Of a stretch of 64,000 nt of DNA, positions 25,350-37,035 are shown piece by piece (positions within the stretch are counted from its first letter, which is position 1; the number at the start of each line of letters is the position of its first letter). Source of the DNA: Salvator merianae. Lineage: Eukaryota > Chordata > Lepidosauria > Squamata > Teiidae. The position numbers were made by a program, and so were the translations under genes. The stretch is taken from the NCBI GenBank assembly GCA_003586115.2, contig QVOM02000034.1, forward strand, positions 143,230,693 through 143,294,692, written 5' to 3'. The notes under the pieces were generated by a model. That model searched no databases and was not told where the DNA came from. It saw only the letters and a list, made by a program, of their open reading frames with translations.

Positions 25350-25461
25350 TCTGTATGAGAATGCCCAGGAACAAATGGTGGGAAATTGTGCAAGACAGGG
25401 TGCTGGACTAGATAAGCCATGGACTGATTCAGCAGGGCTTCTCTTGTGTTCCTATGTTCAG
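25350..25461 (+). mobile_element. CR1-like LINE or SINE 3' tail
   Basis: The blocks 'gggtgctggactagataagc', 'catggactgattcagcaggg' and the ending 'cttctcttgtgttcctatgt' match the widespread squamate repeat tail that ends in TTCTTATG-type short repeats. Only the tail is recognisable. The 25180-25349 sequence before it may belong to the same copy. Confidence 0.6.
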
Positions 25462-25612
25462 AAATGGTCTCAGAAGTTGGTCATTTTCAGTATTATGCTA
25501 AATTGTACCACATGGAAATCACCCATTATGTAGTCCCCTTGCTATTATCATTTTACATAGTGGGGGCAGGGGTAAATAAAAGCCCAATCTGTTCTTAGTC
25601 TGCTTTTTTTTT

Positions 25613-25632
25613 GCACACTGCATGCAGTGTGC
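25613..25632. repeat. Perfect 20-bp palindrome
   Basis: The sequence 'gcacactgcatgcagtgtgc' equals its own reverse complement and follows a run of T. No function is assigned. Confidence 0.95.
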
Positions 25633-26228
25633 ATCTGAGGACAGCTTTCACACCTTGAGCACAGGGGTGTTTGCACTCCCAGCCACAGGGGCACTCTAGG
25701 AGCAGCCAGTGTCTATTGTGTAGATGTGTCCTGAGTGAGCCAGTGATGTTGCTACTACATCACTTCCCACTACTGACACTGCTGCATGAAGGACTTCTTT
25801 TAGTTCTGAAGTGGGCAGGCAAGGCACACTTGAGATCATGTGCAAGTATATGCATGTCATTGTACTGCATTAGTTTGCAGGTCAGAGTTCTTATTCTCTT
25901 TTGATGAAGAAATAATTAGGCTGGGGAAATGGCAGGTTTGGTGACTTTCTTCCTAGTCTCACATTGATATATGTGTCAGAGATTTGCAAAGATGTGTTAA
26001 ATGTTGCAGCTAACCATATCAGTTTTTAGCAATATGGCTGAACACATAGCACTTGAAAATGGAAATTATGTTTGCATTTTCCCTCATTTTTAAGAGACTG
26101 ATTTGTTCTAAAACATGTAAAAGAATATCTGAATATCCAACATAGTATAATGGCTTCACTTTCCGGGACTGTATCAATTACTACTTTTATAGTAGAAATT
26201 TTTTTTAGAAGTGCACCTCTTTGCTAGT

Positions 26229-26241
26229 CCCCCCCCCCCCC
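26229..26241. repeat. Homopolymer C run
   Basis: Thirteen consecutive C bases. Confidence 0.95.
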
Positions 26242-27069
26242 GATTAGCAATATATATGCTGTGAATTGCACTTTGATGTGATGTGGAATTTCTACTTCCA
26301 AGACGAATCAGAGCACAATTTCCTCTGCATGATGAACATCAAAGGTAAGCAGTGAATTGCCACTCAAATCTTCAGCAACACCACACTTATCCTTAGTAAA
26401 CTGAAACAAAAAAATCCATAATGATGAGAATCTGAGCTGAGCACTGTTACGTTTATTTCTCCTCCCCTATCTCTTCCTCCCCACTTCTCCTCTTCACACC
26501 CTCACATCCCTTTCTTACTACCAGGATCACTTTCTCTCCGACCTAATGTATTTGCAAAAGCTGCAAACATTGGTTGACTTTATAACGATGTAGAGTACCT
26601 AAAAAGGCAACAGAATCCTAGCTTTGAAAGGAAACAGTTGTCCTTTAATTGTCCCTTTTAATTATAAGCTGCCTAGAGGTTTATGATGCAGGGAATTTGC
26701 TCACAGGGATTTTCCTAGACATTTTGTTTATAAAAAAACATTTGCATAGAGAGTAAAACAGAGGGTTAAGTGTCCGAGAAGGAGGTAGTGGGGTATGGTG
26801 ATTCACTGGATACTTGGTAGAAATTAGTGGAATTTAGTGACATTCTGAATTGTGACTGAAGCAACTATAATAACTGAAGCCTCCGCTAACGGAAATGCAA
26901 ATAGGGTTGAGAGCTGGGAAACAATACTAACATATTAACTCTAAGGCCCTAAACAGCTTTGGCCCTAAATATCTAAAGAAACACCCCCTCCCATATAGAC
27001 CTGTCCATGTCCTAAGATCTGCAATTAAGGGAGTGAGGTCATAGCCTCCAGGCTATGGAACAGACTCTC

Positions 27070-27077
27070 CTCTACGG
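27070..27077. repeat. hAT target site duplication, left copy
   Basis: Octamer ctctacgg immediately before the hAT element; repeated exactly at 27469-27476. Confidence 0.92.
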
Positions 27078-27468
27078 CAGTGGTCCCCAACCTTTTTTGC
27101 ACCAGGAACCGGCTTCAAGCAAGACCATTTTTTCATGGCCCAGCAGGGCGCGATGGGGGTGGGGCAGGCCCGGGGCTTTGGTCATATGGCGGCGGGGTTA
27201 TGGAGGGGGTTGTGCCGGGAGCCGCGTCACTGAGGCCAGCCCGCTTCCCCGCCCCGGCACGTCCCGCATAATGTTCTCTGCCAGGAGCCGTGTCTACTGA
27301 GGCCAGCCTGCTTCCCCGCCCTGTCACGCCCTGCATAATGTTCTTTGAGCCGCCGCAGAGCAGAGCACACTGTCAGTGTTTAGTGCTGGTCTGCGGTGGC
27401 ACCGCGGACCAGCAAAAAAACCCCAACGGCCCGGTCCTGGTCTGCGGACCGGTGGTTGGGGACCCCTG
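27078..27468. mobile_element. Non-autonomous hAT transposon
   Basis: This 391-bp GC-rich element starts CAGTGGTCCCCAACC and ends GGTTGGGGACCCCTG, so the 15-bp terminal inverted repeats differ at one base. It is flanked by a perfect 8-bp duplication (ctctacgg), the hallmark of hAT superfamily transposition. The start 'cagtggtccccaacc' is the classical end of a widespread amniote hAT family. It contains a 66-bp tandem duplication at about 27218-27350 and no transposase. It interrupts a LINE tail, which therefore predates it. Confidence 0.93.
27218..27350 (+). repeat. 66-bp tandem duplication inside the hAT element
   Basis: The unit starting 'ggagccg' and ending near 'gcataatgttct' occurs at 27218 and again at 27284, with scattered substitutions (for example 'gaggccagcccgcttccccg' against 'gaggccagcctgcttccccg'). 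Confidence 0.85.
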
Positions 27469-27476
27469 CTCTACGG
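27469..27476. repeat. hAT target site duplication, right copy
   Basis: Octamer ctctacgg directly after the hAT element, identical to 27070-27077. Confidence 0.92.
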
Positions 27477-27659
27477 CATGTCAGGCACCCTTTTAATATT
27501 TCTTTAGTTGACCGGTGAAGGTGCACCTCTTTACCCTGGCCTTTGGCTGAGGAAACAGCATCCCCTCCCACTACAGGAACCGTCACTAACACATTTATTT
27601 TTAGGCTGATTTTATTGTGATCCATTCTGAGACCGTCACCTGTAGGGCGGGATAGAAAT

Positions 27660-27691
27660 ATAAATTAAATAAATAAATAAATAAATAAATT
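27660..27691 (+). repeat. (AAAT)n LINE tail microsatellite
   Basis: Tandem AAAT units that end the LINE copy. Confidence 0.95.
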
Positions 27692-28052
27692 TTAACCTGG
27701 GAGGTCATTTACACCAGACTGGGATGGGTGATGGGTGGGAGGCTTTTGATAAGTTAAAATAAGATATTCTCTATATATGAACCTTTTAGAGCCAAAGCTG
27801 GCTATTGTAGATCTTAAATAGGCAGCCAACATGATTGAAAGAGAATATCTGAGTATCTAGGTGTTTGGACTCAGATGAGGTGATTCTAGGATTTAAACAA
27901 CTCAGAGACTAACAGTTCCCATAAGAGCATGCAAGCATACCAACATATTTACTATTAACATTTGTGTACCAAATCCAAACAATATGAGTGTAACTGTACA
28001 CTTAGCATAGCAGGGCCTGTGTATCCCCATAAGTCTGAGCGCCCTTTTAAAT

Positions 28053-28206
28053 CAGAGGTGTTCAAATCACGCCCTTATGGAGGTTGCTGAACTACATCTC
28101 CTATTGTATCTTGCCATTAGCCGGACTGGTTGACGGGAAAAGTAGTTCAGAAACATATGAAGGACCATTGTCTTTAGATCTAAAGGCCATTGTCTGAAGG
28201 TCCCTG
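28053..28206. mobile_element. hAT-type palindromic MITE with target duplication
   Basis: The element begins CAGAGGTGTTC and ends with a decayed inverse, GGTCCCTG. Internally 'ttgctgaactacatctcc' is inverted as 'aaaagtagttcagaaacat', making the element a degraded hairpin. Flanking octamers ttttaaat (28045-28052) and ttttaaac (28207-28214) agree in 7 of 8 bases, as expected for an old hAT duplication. It is the same type as the half-element at 923-990. Confidence 0.75.
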
Positions 28207-29640
28207 TTTTAAACAAACATTTTTTTTTAAATTATTACTATTTTCCTGTGCTTTCAGCTGGGTTTGGCCTCTCTACATACAAGCTCTCAGCTACACTACT
28301 AGGGGGTGGGGAATCCAAATCTAGGGGGATCTGGACGGTAGCAGCAGGTTATCAAGGGAGTTGTTAAGTCACAACAGGCAAGTCAGGTATTGCATGGGAG
28401 AAAGTTTACCTGCAGGATTTTTATTTGCCCCCCAGAAACGCTTTCAGAAAAGGGTGCTGGGCACAGCTGCTCCTGTGGGAAACAGGAATCAAGTTATCAA
28501 CTGTATATGGGGGGGATTTTCTTGGCTAAGTGTTAAGGACTGACAAAGATATATCATGGCAAAGAAAGCCATAGGACAAGAATATTTAGATTGCTGCATT
28601 TCTAGTCTCAGCCATACTTAGCCATACTCTGCTACATTTGTTCCTTGCCCCAAACACAACAAAGATACCATATATCAGCTTGATCTAGAACATAACATTT
28701 GGCTACAATTTGGGGGGGGGGCATATCTTTATTACAACTGTTTTCATATGGGCATTTCATTACTGCATTACTTTCATTCACTTAAGTGGTTTAACAAAGA
28801 AATAAAAATGATAGGGACAGAGAAATGGCTGTGCTCCTATCTGCCACATAATCTACCGATACCTTTTATCAACTTTTAGATAATTTATGACATGCCTGAG
28901 CTTATTAAATCTGTGGTGTATGCACATTAGTGGGCTGCAATATCATATTAGGAATTTTCAGTACTTCATACTCATGCCTGAGGAGAATAGTACCTTGGCC
29001 TGTGATCAATCACACATGCATAAAATAATGCAACAGAACTCATTAAAGTCATTTTTGGCAAGGAAATTAGAGGAAATTCTAATAATCCATTGCAACGAGG
29101 AGCACTTGGTCTTGACTGATAATTAGAAGTGTTTCTCCTAAAGGCAAAGTTGAGACATGTTTGACCATAACAGATGTGATGGCTTTAAGGAGTTCAGGAA
29201 TTCAGTAACATCTCCTTTTATCTTCACTGCATTGAAAATTCAGTTCAAAGCTATCTTCACGTGTTAGCTATACTGCATTCTAGGATGTGCCTGCCTTGCT
29301 TATAGATACTAGTAGTGAGTCCCACAGCTTTAAATTCTGCTAAAATTCCCCTTTACACCCCTTTCTCATTTTTTTCTCCTCTTCTGTTTGTGTTGAAGGC
29401 AGAACTGTCAGTGGAAGAAAGATGCTGAAAAAGAGCCTCAGGTGACCCCCAAACTATTCTTTGTATGGAGCTGCTGTGAAGCTAAAAGTATTTCCCCTGC
29501 TACAGTAGTGCCTAGGTACAGAGAAGTGAGTCAAATTCCCCATAGCGGGACATTTAATCTTATATAGCAGTACCAACTGTATGTGTAAAAATGGATCAGC
29601 ACAGAACAATGCTAAGCAGATAAAGGCAAAAAAAGTATTT
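28207..29640 (-). other. NXPH2 intron, unassigned
   Basis: No exon, gene or named repeat recognised. A G run of nine lies near 28711-28719. Confidence 0.45.
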
Positions 29641-30065
29641 TTTAAAAATATTTTTATTAACATTTTAATTATACAAAAAGAAATAACAAAAATACCAAGT
29701 CATTAAAAAAAATAGTGCTCCCCCCTCCCCCCAAAAAAAAATATATATATTGAAAAAGGGGGAAAAAGAAAAAAAAAAGACAATAACTACTTCCCCACCA
29801 CCACACTACCCAACTACCTCTTATGCACACTGGTTGACAACTTCTAGACAACTTCTTCCATCTTCTTTCTCCTTCATTTTAGCTGGACCAATGAGTTAGT
29901 CTTATTATTTCTTCTCTCAATTCTTCTGGCGCTTGAGGTCTCAATAAATCTTTCCATTTTTCCTCTGTTTTAGAAAGCAATTTCACACCTTGACTTTTAA
30001 ATCTTATTTCCCGCATTTTGGCAAAAAAGTATTTTTGAGCATCTTGCTGGCTGGCACAGGCAGTT
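29641..30065 (-). mobile_element. L1-like LINE 3' end (dead)
   Basis: Minus-strand reading gives a short lysine/glutamate-rich frame containing 'KWKDLLRPQAPEELREEI'. It is followed by a stop and a 3' UTR of pyrimidine and purine tracts ending in an A-rich 'aaaatgttaataaaaatatt' tail at 29641-29670. A coding end plus A-rich terminus fits the 3' end of a squamate L1-like retrotransposon. The family call is tentative. Confidence 0.45.
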
Positions 30066-32200
30066 GGCATACTGGACTTGGATGGGGGAAAGGAGTTCCA
30101 AGTTAAGTAGACCTCTCCCAGCTCCTCTGGAAAGATACAGTATGAAAAAGATGTTTATCCTAAATGTGATGGATTATGGGACACATGGGAATGGAAACTG
30201 GGGGATGGGGGAAGTGATCTTCATCCTGAATCACATGCTACATCTCCATTCTGAAATTTGAGTATTTATATCATGCCCTTCACTTGAAGGTCCCAGGGTG
30301 ACTCCCAGTATTGTAGAGTGTACCTGAGGTGATGGTGCAGTTTTGATACTGCTAAGAACTGACTTTGAAAACTGCATGTGTGCCTCAAAGGAGCAATGAT
30401 CTGACATGCACTTCTGCAAAACCACAATTCAGAGTGAGTTTTGTCAGTTCAATGCCCTTCTAGATCGGGTTACAACTCCTATCAGTCCCAACAATACAAC
30501 CTTGTTTGAGGAGCTGATGTGAACTACTGTCTAAAACATTCAAAGGGACACCACCTTTGCAAAGGCTGATCTCTAAATGTGGTGTTTGAATACTGCAGTT
30601 CAGTATTACGAACAGTGGAAAGCTGTCTTAAATCAGGGCAGACTGTCTTGCCTGTCAAACCTCAGGAAGCCTGGGATCAGTGTACCAGGACAAGGTGCCT
30701 AGTTCCCGGTTTCCAGAAATGCCTCAAAGATAGAACTTAAAGGGTGAGGGAATAGGGTGGGAGGGGAGGCATTATATTTCAATCTCTTTACATTGATGGA
30801 CCAAATTTCTACATCACCCTTCACCCCAAAAGTATCATAGAATACAGTGCAGTCAGGCTTCCAAATGTAGTCCTGCCTCAATCCTTGTTAAGATTTTTGA
30901 TTATATTGATTAGCTAAAAACATCCTATGGTAAACAGCTTTGACATGCGGATACACATAACCCAGTGGTATATAAATAGCTTTAATAAATAAATAATAAC
31001 TCCATAACCTGTCCCCTGCCTTTGCCTACTGACTATTCCCCAGACCAAAAGAGTCAAATTAACTCATGATGCACTGTCTACTCTACTGGAAATACAATAT
31101 CTACCAGACTCAACTTTTTTAATTGCACCATACTAGCTTGTTAGACATCACCAGTGGCCCATCACTCGTGCTTCTTTTCCGACACACTGAACACCACTTC
31201 CCCAACAGACCACACAGCCCCTTTAGTTGTGACAAACTCACATTAATGATCTCCTGGTCTCATTCCCCTTACTGCACAGAATTAAAAGTGAGGGTTATTT
31301 TATGTAGTAATTTGTCATCTATGATAAGTACTCCTCAAAATAATATTTGCTTGTAATTTATGTCAACATTACAATAAACATTTTCAATTTGTGCAGAAGT
31401 CAATAAATATAATAGTAGTTTTTTTAAGTTGCCATCATGGTAACCCTTGGTCCTTACAAGCAAATTTGAGGCTTCTTTTTAAATTTGTCTGTTGAAGGTT
31501 ATTTGAAAGGTAAACTGTTTCTGGTATATGCTGTCTATCTTTGTTCTCCATCATTTCATCATCTGCCCTAACTTTAATAAAGTTTCTTAATCTGAAAGTT
31601 GTGATTGATGGTATACATCCGAGAATTCATGGATCTTTTCTTGTAAATCAGAACACTTTCATGCTTCTAACTCTGACCTAGGGGACTTAAATCTAGACGG
31701 AAAATTAAGCTACAGCTTTTGAGGCACTAGATTAAATTGAAAGTAGTGGTAGTAGCAGCAGCAGGGACGCAAAAACATTTAAAGCTCAAAAATATTGGAC
31801 TTGGATATTTTGAGTTCTTCAAACTTCACAGATGATACTCTTAAAGATTAGGGCTTGTTCTAAGTACAATAAAATGAAGCCATTTCAGGTTGTTCTGGCT
31901 TGGCGTGTTTCCCCTCTTTTCCCCATCTTGACTGGCTGTTTCCTTTGTCCTGCTAACCAACACACTATAGTTGCCCTAAGAATATCCATGAGAAACAATA
32001 GAGTGTGGCTACATTCATTGTAGCAAAAGAAAAATCTCAAAAGTAGTCCAGAGATGGTAATATGTGGCCCTCTTGTTCTCATCCCACCTCTAATCCACCT
32101 TTCCTAGCCTAGAAAATTCATAAGAGGGGAAGACTGGCCTATGAACAATCCCACCTGTGAATGGTCTCTAAACTGGTTTTATTGTGTGTGTATACAGTCT
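30066..32200 (-). other. NXPH2 intron with two LINE-tail scraps
   Basis: At 30254-30304, 'tatttatatcatgccctt' and 'ggtcccagggtgac' are the inverted end of an L2/CR1-type LINE. At about 30900-30995, 'ggtatataaatagctttaat' followed by (AAAT)n is a plus-strand LINE tail. The remainder shows no exon and no named repeat. Confidence 0.5.
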
Positions 32201-32374
32201 AATATGAGTTTCATATTGTTTCATGGCACTGGAAAACTCAAAGCAATTCAAGTTTTGTTCTTTGGGAACAGCTGGTTGAGTCTTCTTCCAGATGAAAGAT
32301 CTAGAGGTGTTGTATTTTGTTCCAAGCTTAAAAAAAATGCAGGGAAAATTTTGTGCACATCCCTAAGTGCTAGG
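32201..32374. mobile_element. Possible right end of a hAT-type MITE
   Basis: The stretch ends 'gggaaaattttgtgcacatc' then 'ccta', the inverse of the TAGGGATGTGCACAAAA-type ends common in squamate MITEs. The left end was not found, so the extent is a guess. Confidence 0.35.
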
Positions 32375-35173
32375 TGTAAAAGAGAAAAGTGATGTAAGGC
32401 TGACCTTCCATTTTGGGATCTCAGCATTTCAATTGGTTAAAGTTATCATATGAAAAAGAGAACAAAGCTCTTGGGCCTTTATCAGTTATACAGAAGAGGA
32501 AATGTAAGCCGGTGGTGCTTGCAATTCAGGCAACCCCTGCTTACATTTCCTTACAACTAGTAATGGCACAGGAGTCCTTTACTCTTTTCCAAATGGTAAC
32601 CATAAATTTACACTTCCTCCAAAGATCCTGCAACCGCCTCTTCTGCCCCTTGCCAGATATGAGGAGCAATCCCAGTCTTACCTCGATGTCTGTTGACAGC
32701 TTTAATGATGGAGTCATTTGGGACTTTCATAAGCCAGCCAAGCACCAACCTGCTTCCTTTTGTTGTTGTTGTTTCACATGCTTGACTGGCTTCCAGTAGC
32801 CAGTGGCTTTTATTGACACCATCATGAAAGATGCCAACAGTCACTGAAGTAAGCATCATTATTATGAGAAACTCCTCCATAAGCAATATTACAGGGTTTT
32901 GATCAACTAAATCAGGACTATATTGGGTACATTTCAGATACATCTGGTATATATGGTGCCAAGACAACTGCAGGTTTAATTGTGTGTCTGAAGGAAGCCT
33001 TAATTATCTCACATTAGCTGCCACCTGAAGCCTCATAGGGGAAATGCCAGAAACTGAAACTGGCAATGCAGGCAATGCAATAGTTAGAAAGTTCCTTTTA
33101 AAAAAAGGGACAGTTATTTTTTTTTTTACTTTCTGAAACAATAAAGCATAGTTGCTTTAAAACAAGTATAGCATCATCTCTAGTGCACTCTTGCAACAAT
33201 GTAATATTTAAGAACCTCTTTCTAAAACATCAGTTTTACTTGGAATAAAATAAATTTTAAATAACTAGTTTAAAAATCTAGATACTTACAGCAACAAATA
33301 TTTATTTAAAAAGTGATCTCTGCCTTGATTTTCTGGTCAGAGACCTCTAAGAAAAATATTCTGTGTGTTCATTTAAAATGCTTTGTCAGCAAGATTGTCC
33401 TTAGTCATTTCAAGGAAACAGATCAAAACATTTAATGAAAAAGAGCAGCAGATTCTGAACTCAGAGCACTCAGCAGACCATGCAGGGATAATTCTTGCTA
33501 TTTTGTTATAGATATGTATATTTACTCTAAAGAGATGTCTTTGTTTACAATAGGACATATATTTGCTATTTGCTTAAATCTGCAACAACTTTATTACAAA
33601 AACAACTCTGTCTTTGGTGCTTAAATGTTATGTACACAATTATTCAAAGCAAACCTCCTATAATGTTTTCTCCTAACTATATGTTATGATCAGAACAATT
33701 GATCTCATTTACTCATTAAGCTTAATGGTTAAACAGGCCAAATATTTAATATTAAATGCTAGATTTCAAGTTGTAGTAAGGCTGCAAATAACTACAAAAT
33801 GACACAATTTATATGAATTACTTAGGAGTAACACTTTGAATTCTTAACATGGCTGCACACGTGCGCAAATATGTTAAAGTAGTTTTTTCATAATAACATT
33901 GTTGCTGACTTGAATGAATTCGGGAATTTTTTAATTTTTGTAGATTTGAGATACACCATATTGGGTGCTATTAAGAATTAAATTCCAGTTGTGTTCAGTT
34001 CTAAGGGTCTTTGACCTTCTACTACGTAACTACATGTCTCAAAATTCCCAGGATAAACTTAGATTTATAGTTTAATCTTATTTATATTACTTAAATTACC
34101 CATCTTAATAGTTGTGTATGTTGTCATAAAGACAGCAGGAAAATCTTTGTAATGTTTCCTTATTTGGGGATTTAGGACTAATACCACAGCATGTACCCCT
34201 CATTCCTGCCAAGTATTTGTTGGTGCTTTTGTTACTGAACTGCATATTGAATATTAAGATAAACCAATGTTCCTGATTAGGGTAGTGTGCCTTAAGAACT
34301 ACATTACAGTACAGTAAAAAGCAGATCTAGCAGTTAATTCCAGAAAGATAATTACATTCACTTGTTTAACATGCATGCTCTGTATAGCAAAAGCAGGTGC
34401 TTTGGCTTCTAAAAATTGTGCCCATTACTACTGCTGTAGATGTCCAAGGATTTCCTGAGTTCCCTAAAAGACAAGTTTCAAATCACAGTACAAAGTTATC
34501 ACCAGTCCTAAGTTAGCTCCGTAACACAACACAAAGTATATCTCCATATGTTTTACAAATATCTTATCTCTGCTGAATCCCTTTAACCTCGTTATGTAAT
34601 AAGCCAGCACTTTGGTATGTAAACATGTTTTTTCCCCTTGAATTTAAGCCTCTGATTATGCACCTGTTCCACAGATTGGAAATAATAACTCTCAGAATGA
34701 CTCACTGCTTGGAGCAGGCTGCTAATGCCAGCCAGCAAATCAGAGGCAGGGAATCCCAGGCTAGTGTGGCAGCCAATCAGTGGTCAGCATAGAAGGAAGA
34801 GGCGAAGGATGCAACCACCACACAGGGTGTTTTTAGGTGCTAAATCTGCTGCAGTTTTTTTATGCACCTACAGAAGGGCAATCTTGCAAATGAGCACCCA
34901 AAATAAACTCTGTGTGATTGTGTGCTGACTTTCAAGGGCCCGGGGTAGAAAACCACTGTCCTGGAACACATGAAAATTTGCCAGCCAGATGGCTACATTT
35001 AAAGATTATGTTTTATTATATACTTTGCGCAGAGACCTTTCACAAGCTATTTTGTGCCTCATTCATCAGTGCATAAAAAAAGTATTATTTAATAATTCTT
35101 AAAACATGCTGAATATCTGTCAGTTTATGATCTTAAAGATTTTGAGTTACTCAGTGTAGCTTGGTACAGTCAG
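32375..35173 (-). other. NXPH2 intron, long repeat-poor block
   Basis: A perfect 12-bp inverted repeat (ggaaatgtaagc at 32498-32509, its inverse at 32539-32550) is the only structure noted in the first part. 33130-34420 is AT-rich with no recognisable LINE, SINE or MITE and is a candidate for conserved non-coding sequence. AATAAA on the minus strand near 35008 may be the poly(A) signal inherited by the DYNLT3 retrocopy. Confidence 0.45.
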
Positions 35174-35704
35174 CTACAGGAGAATGGCTACAGCAAAGAC
35201 ACTGATGATACAGTTCATAGTTCAGTTTTCCTATCTGACTGTGCAGAAGTCATCAGTGGTATCCTAAAAATATGAACTTGTTGTATGAAGATCAGCTCCA
35301 CAGTTCTGAATCACTGGACAAGTCACAATGTACTTGTAAGTTTTCCTCCATTTACCCAGTTGTAATAAGAACTTGGCCCTTTCTGCACTTGGCCTTATTC
35401 CAGATTATATCTTGGAATAGGGATCTGCCATCTGCATGCTACTATGAACTATGGCAGGCCCCACCTGGGGTGTGCTATAATCTGCACTAGCGTGGGGATA
35501 GCAAGTCCCTATTCTGGGATATAGTCCAGAATAAAGTCAAGTGCAGAAAGAGCCCTCCTCTACTGTAGCTGCAATCCACTGACTGATATTGTCATGATTG
35601 TAATCTGCTTTGTGCACAATGGCATCTATGCAATCTTTAATAATATTGTGGGCTTCTCCAGCATTGATGCTCATCTTATCATTGTGGGGGTGAAATTCCT
35701 CCAC
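35174..35704 (-). pseudogene. DYNLT3: DYNLT3 processed pseudogene split by a MITE
   Basis: This is an intronless dead copy of DYNLT3, a Tctex-type dynein light chain of the cytoplasmic dynein motor. The 5' half (35704-35556) encodes a nearly full N-terminus including 'GEAHNIIKDCIDAIVHKADY' and 'NHDNISQW'. The initiator position reads GTG instead of ATG. A 181-bp palindromic MITE follows, and the frame resumes at 35371 with 'KTYKYIVTCPVIQ' and runs to the C-terminus '...TMNCIISVFAVAILL' and a stop at 35176-35174. Both tryptophan positions (in the FWD and RWEN motifs) are TAG, an arginine position is TGA, and one codon is missing. DYNLT3 is favoured over DYNLT1 by the DTT and MNCI..VFA.AI motifs. 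It lies in NXPH2 intron 1, same strand. Confidence 0.93.
35375..35555. mobile_element. Palindromic MITE, family 'GGGCCTTTCTGCAC', inside DYNLT3 copy
   Basis: The left end 'ggccctttctgcacttgg' (35375-35392) is inverted at the right end 'caagtgcagaaagagccc' (35538-35555). The arms continue to match through TTATTCCAGA and GGAATAGGGA blocks. The insertion separates collinear codons of the DYNLT3 pseudogene and so is younger than it. The same family occurs at 48558-48699. Confidence 0.88.
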
Positions 35705-36757
35705 TGATCCAGCAATTGCAAGATTGTCCTTGGTCCAAGAGACAATTGTGTTTGTGGGTGCGGCTCTCGCTCTTGTTTTTGGAAAGTTCCTTTTTCTGAA
35801 CACTGTGCTAATAGTCTTAGCCACGGTACAAAAAAATAAACATTTCAAAATTCTCTGCTTGAGTAGTTTGTAATAGTGAGTCCCACATTACCTTTGTAAA
35901 GTAACCTCACCCTATTGTTGCCCTGTGTTCAGTAGGAAATTTGCCCAAGCAAATGCACTGTTTCAAAAACAGCCATCAGAATCTGAATAGTGTCTCATTT
36001 TTCATCACTAACCTTTCTCAGGCTTCAGAAGAAAACATGATTTTACAAAACATCCTGGAGCTAGGTGGGCAAGATCAAGTCAAGTCCCAGCTGCATTGGA
36101 ATCAGCAAATTCTGCTTCCTGCCCAGCAATTGGGTAAAACATCTTCCATTACTACAGTTTTACTACACTAATGAAAACTGGCCAGAAATCCCTTGTTCAA
36201 TAACTTACATAATTGGATTGCTTTAACAATTCTGTTCTGTCTCCTGTAGTTAACTAAAATGACAAGCTGCTTCAGCATGAAATAAGTGAGGAAAAAAACC
36301 TCTCATGATCAAATTTTGCAGTCCATTAAATTTTCTGCTTGTAAATGAATCTTGTAAAGAACCACACTCCCTGTAGAGGTGAAGGCACACCAACATCTCT
36401 GCTGACAAAACTGAAAAGCAGATCCTGCTGCACAAAACATGGTTATCAATGATTAGTGGTACAACTTCCCCCAAAACCATATCTCTTCTGGATCTTTAGG
36501 GAATTGTCAGAGCAGCATAATGGGAAAATGACAGAAAGCAGATGAGGAATAACAGAGGTGGACTATATATCAGAATACTAATTGAAGATATTAATATTTC
36601 CTAATGCAATAGATCATGTTTTGAGAAGCTGGAACTGCTGATAAATACTAATCGAAGCCTGGAATGTAACGTGAAGAAGGAAAAAAAAGGAGAAAATTTT
36701 AAACCTTGCTCAAGTGGCCTAAACCTTTATTCATTACAAAACAAGTCTAAATTTATA
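35705..36757 (-). other. NXPH2 intron, unassigned
   Basis: 35705-35790 may include 5' UTR of the DYNLT3 retrocopy (GC-richer, 'gagcgagagccgc' on the minus strand). Nothing else is recognised. Confidence 0.4.
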
Positions 36758-37035
36758 GTGCCATGAAAAATTATTTCTCCCTTCCTGATTTCTTCCATTT
36801 TTGCATATTTGTCACACTTAATTGTTTCGGATCTTCACACAAAATTTAATATGAGACAAAGACAAACTGAGCAAATACAAAATGCAGCTTTTAAATGATT
36901 ATTTCACTTACTGAAGGAAAAAATGTTATCCAACACTTTTACCACACAGGTGAAAAAGTCATTGCCCCTCAAAACTTCACATCTGGTTGTGCTACCTTCA
37001 GCAGCAACAACTGCGACCAAACGCTTGTGATGTTA

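Larger units (their letters stand above)
26940..27695 (+). mobile_element. L2/CR1-type LINE 3' end, split by a hAT element
   Basis: Before the interruption, 'aaggccctaaacagctttgg' and 'agacctgtccatgtcctaag' are typical of the 3' region of this LINE clade. After it come 'gaaggtgcacctctttaccc' and the tail 'gggcggga' then tagaaatataaat, followed by (AAAT)n at 27660-27691. The two halves are collinear once the hAT insertion 27078-27468 and one copy of its target duplication are removed. It is a truncated, dead copy. Confidence 0.82.

Noticed and set aside
35174..35704. Possibility that the DYNLT3-like sequence is a functional intronic gene
   Set aside because: It has a lost start codon, three in-frame stops, a codon deletion and a MITE insertion.
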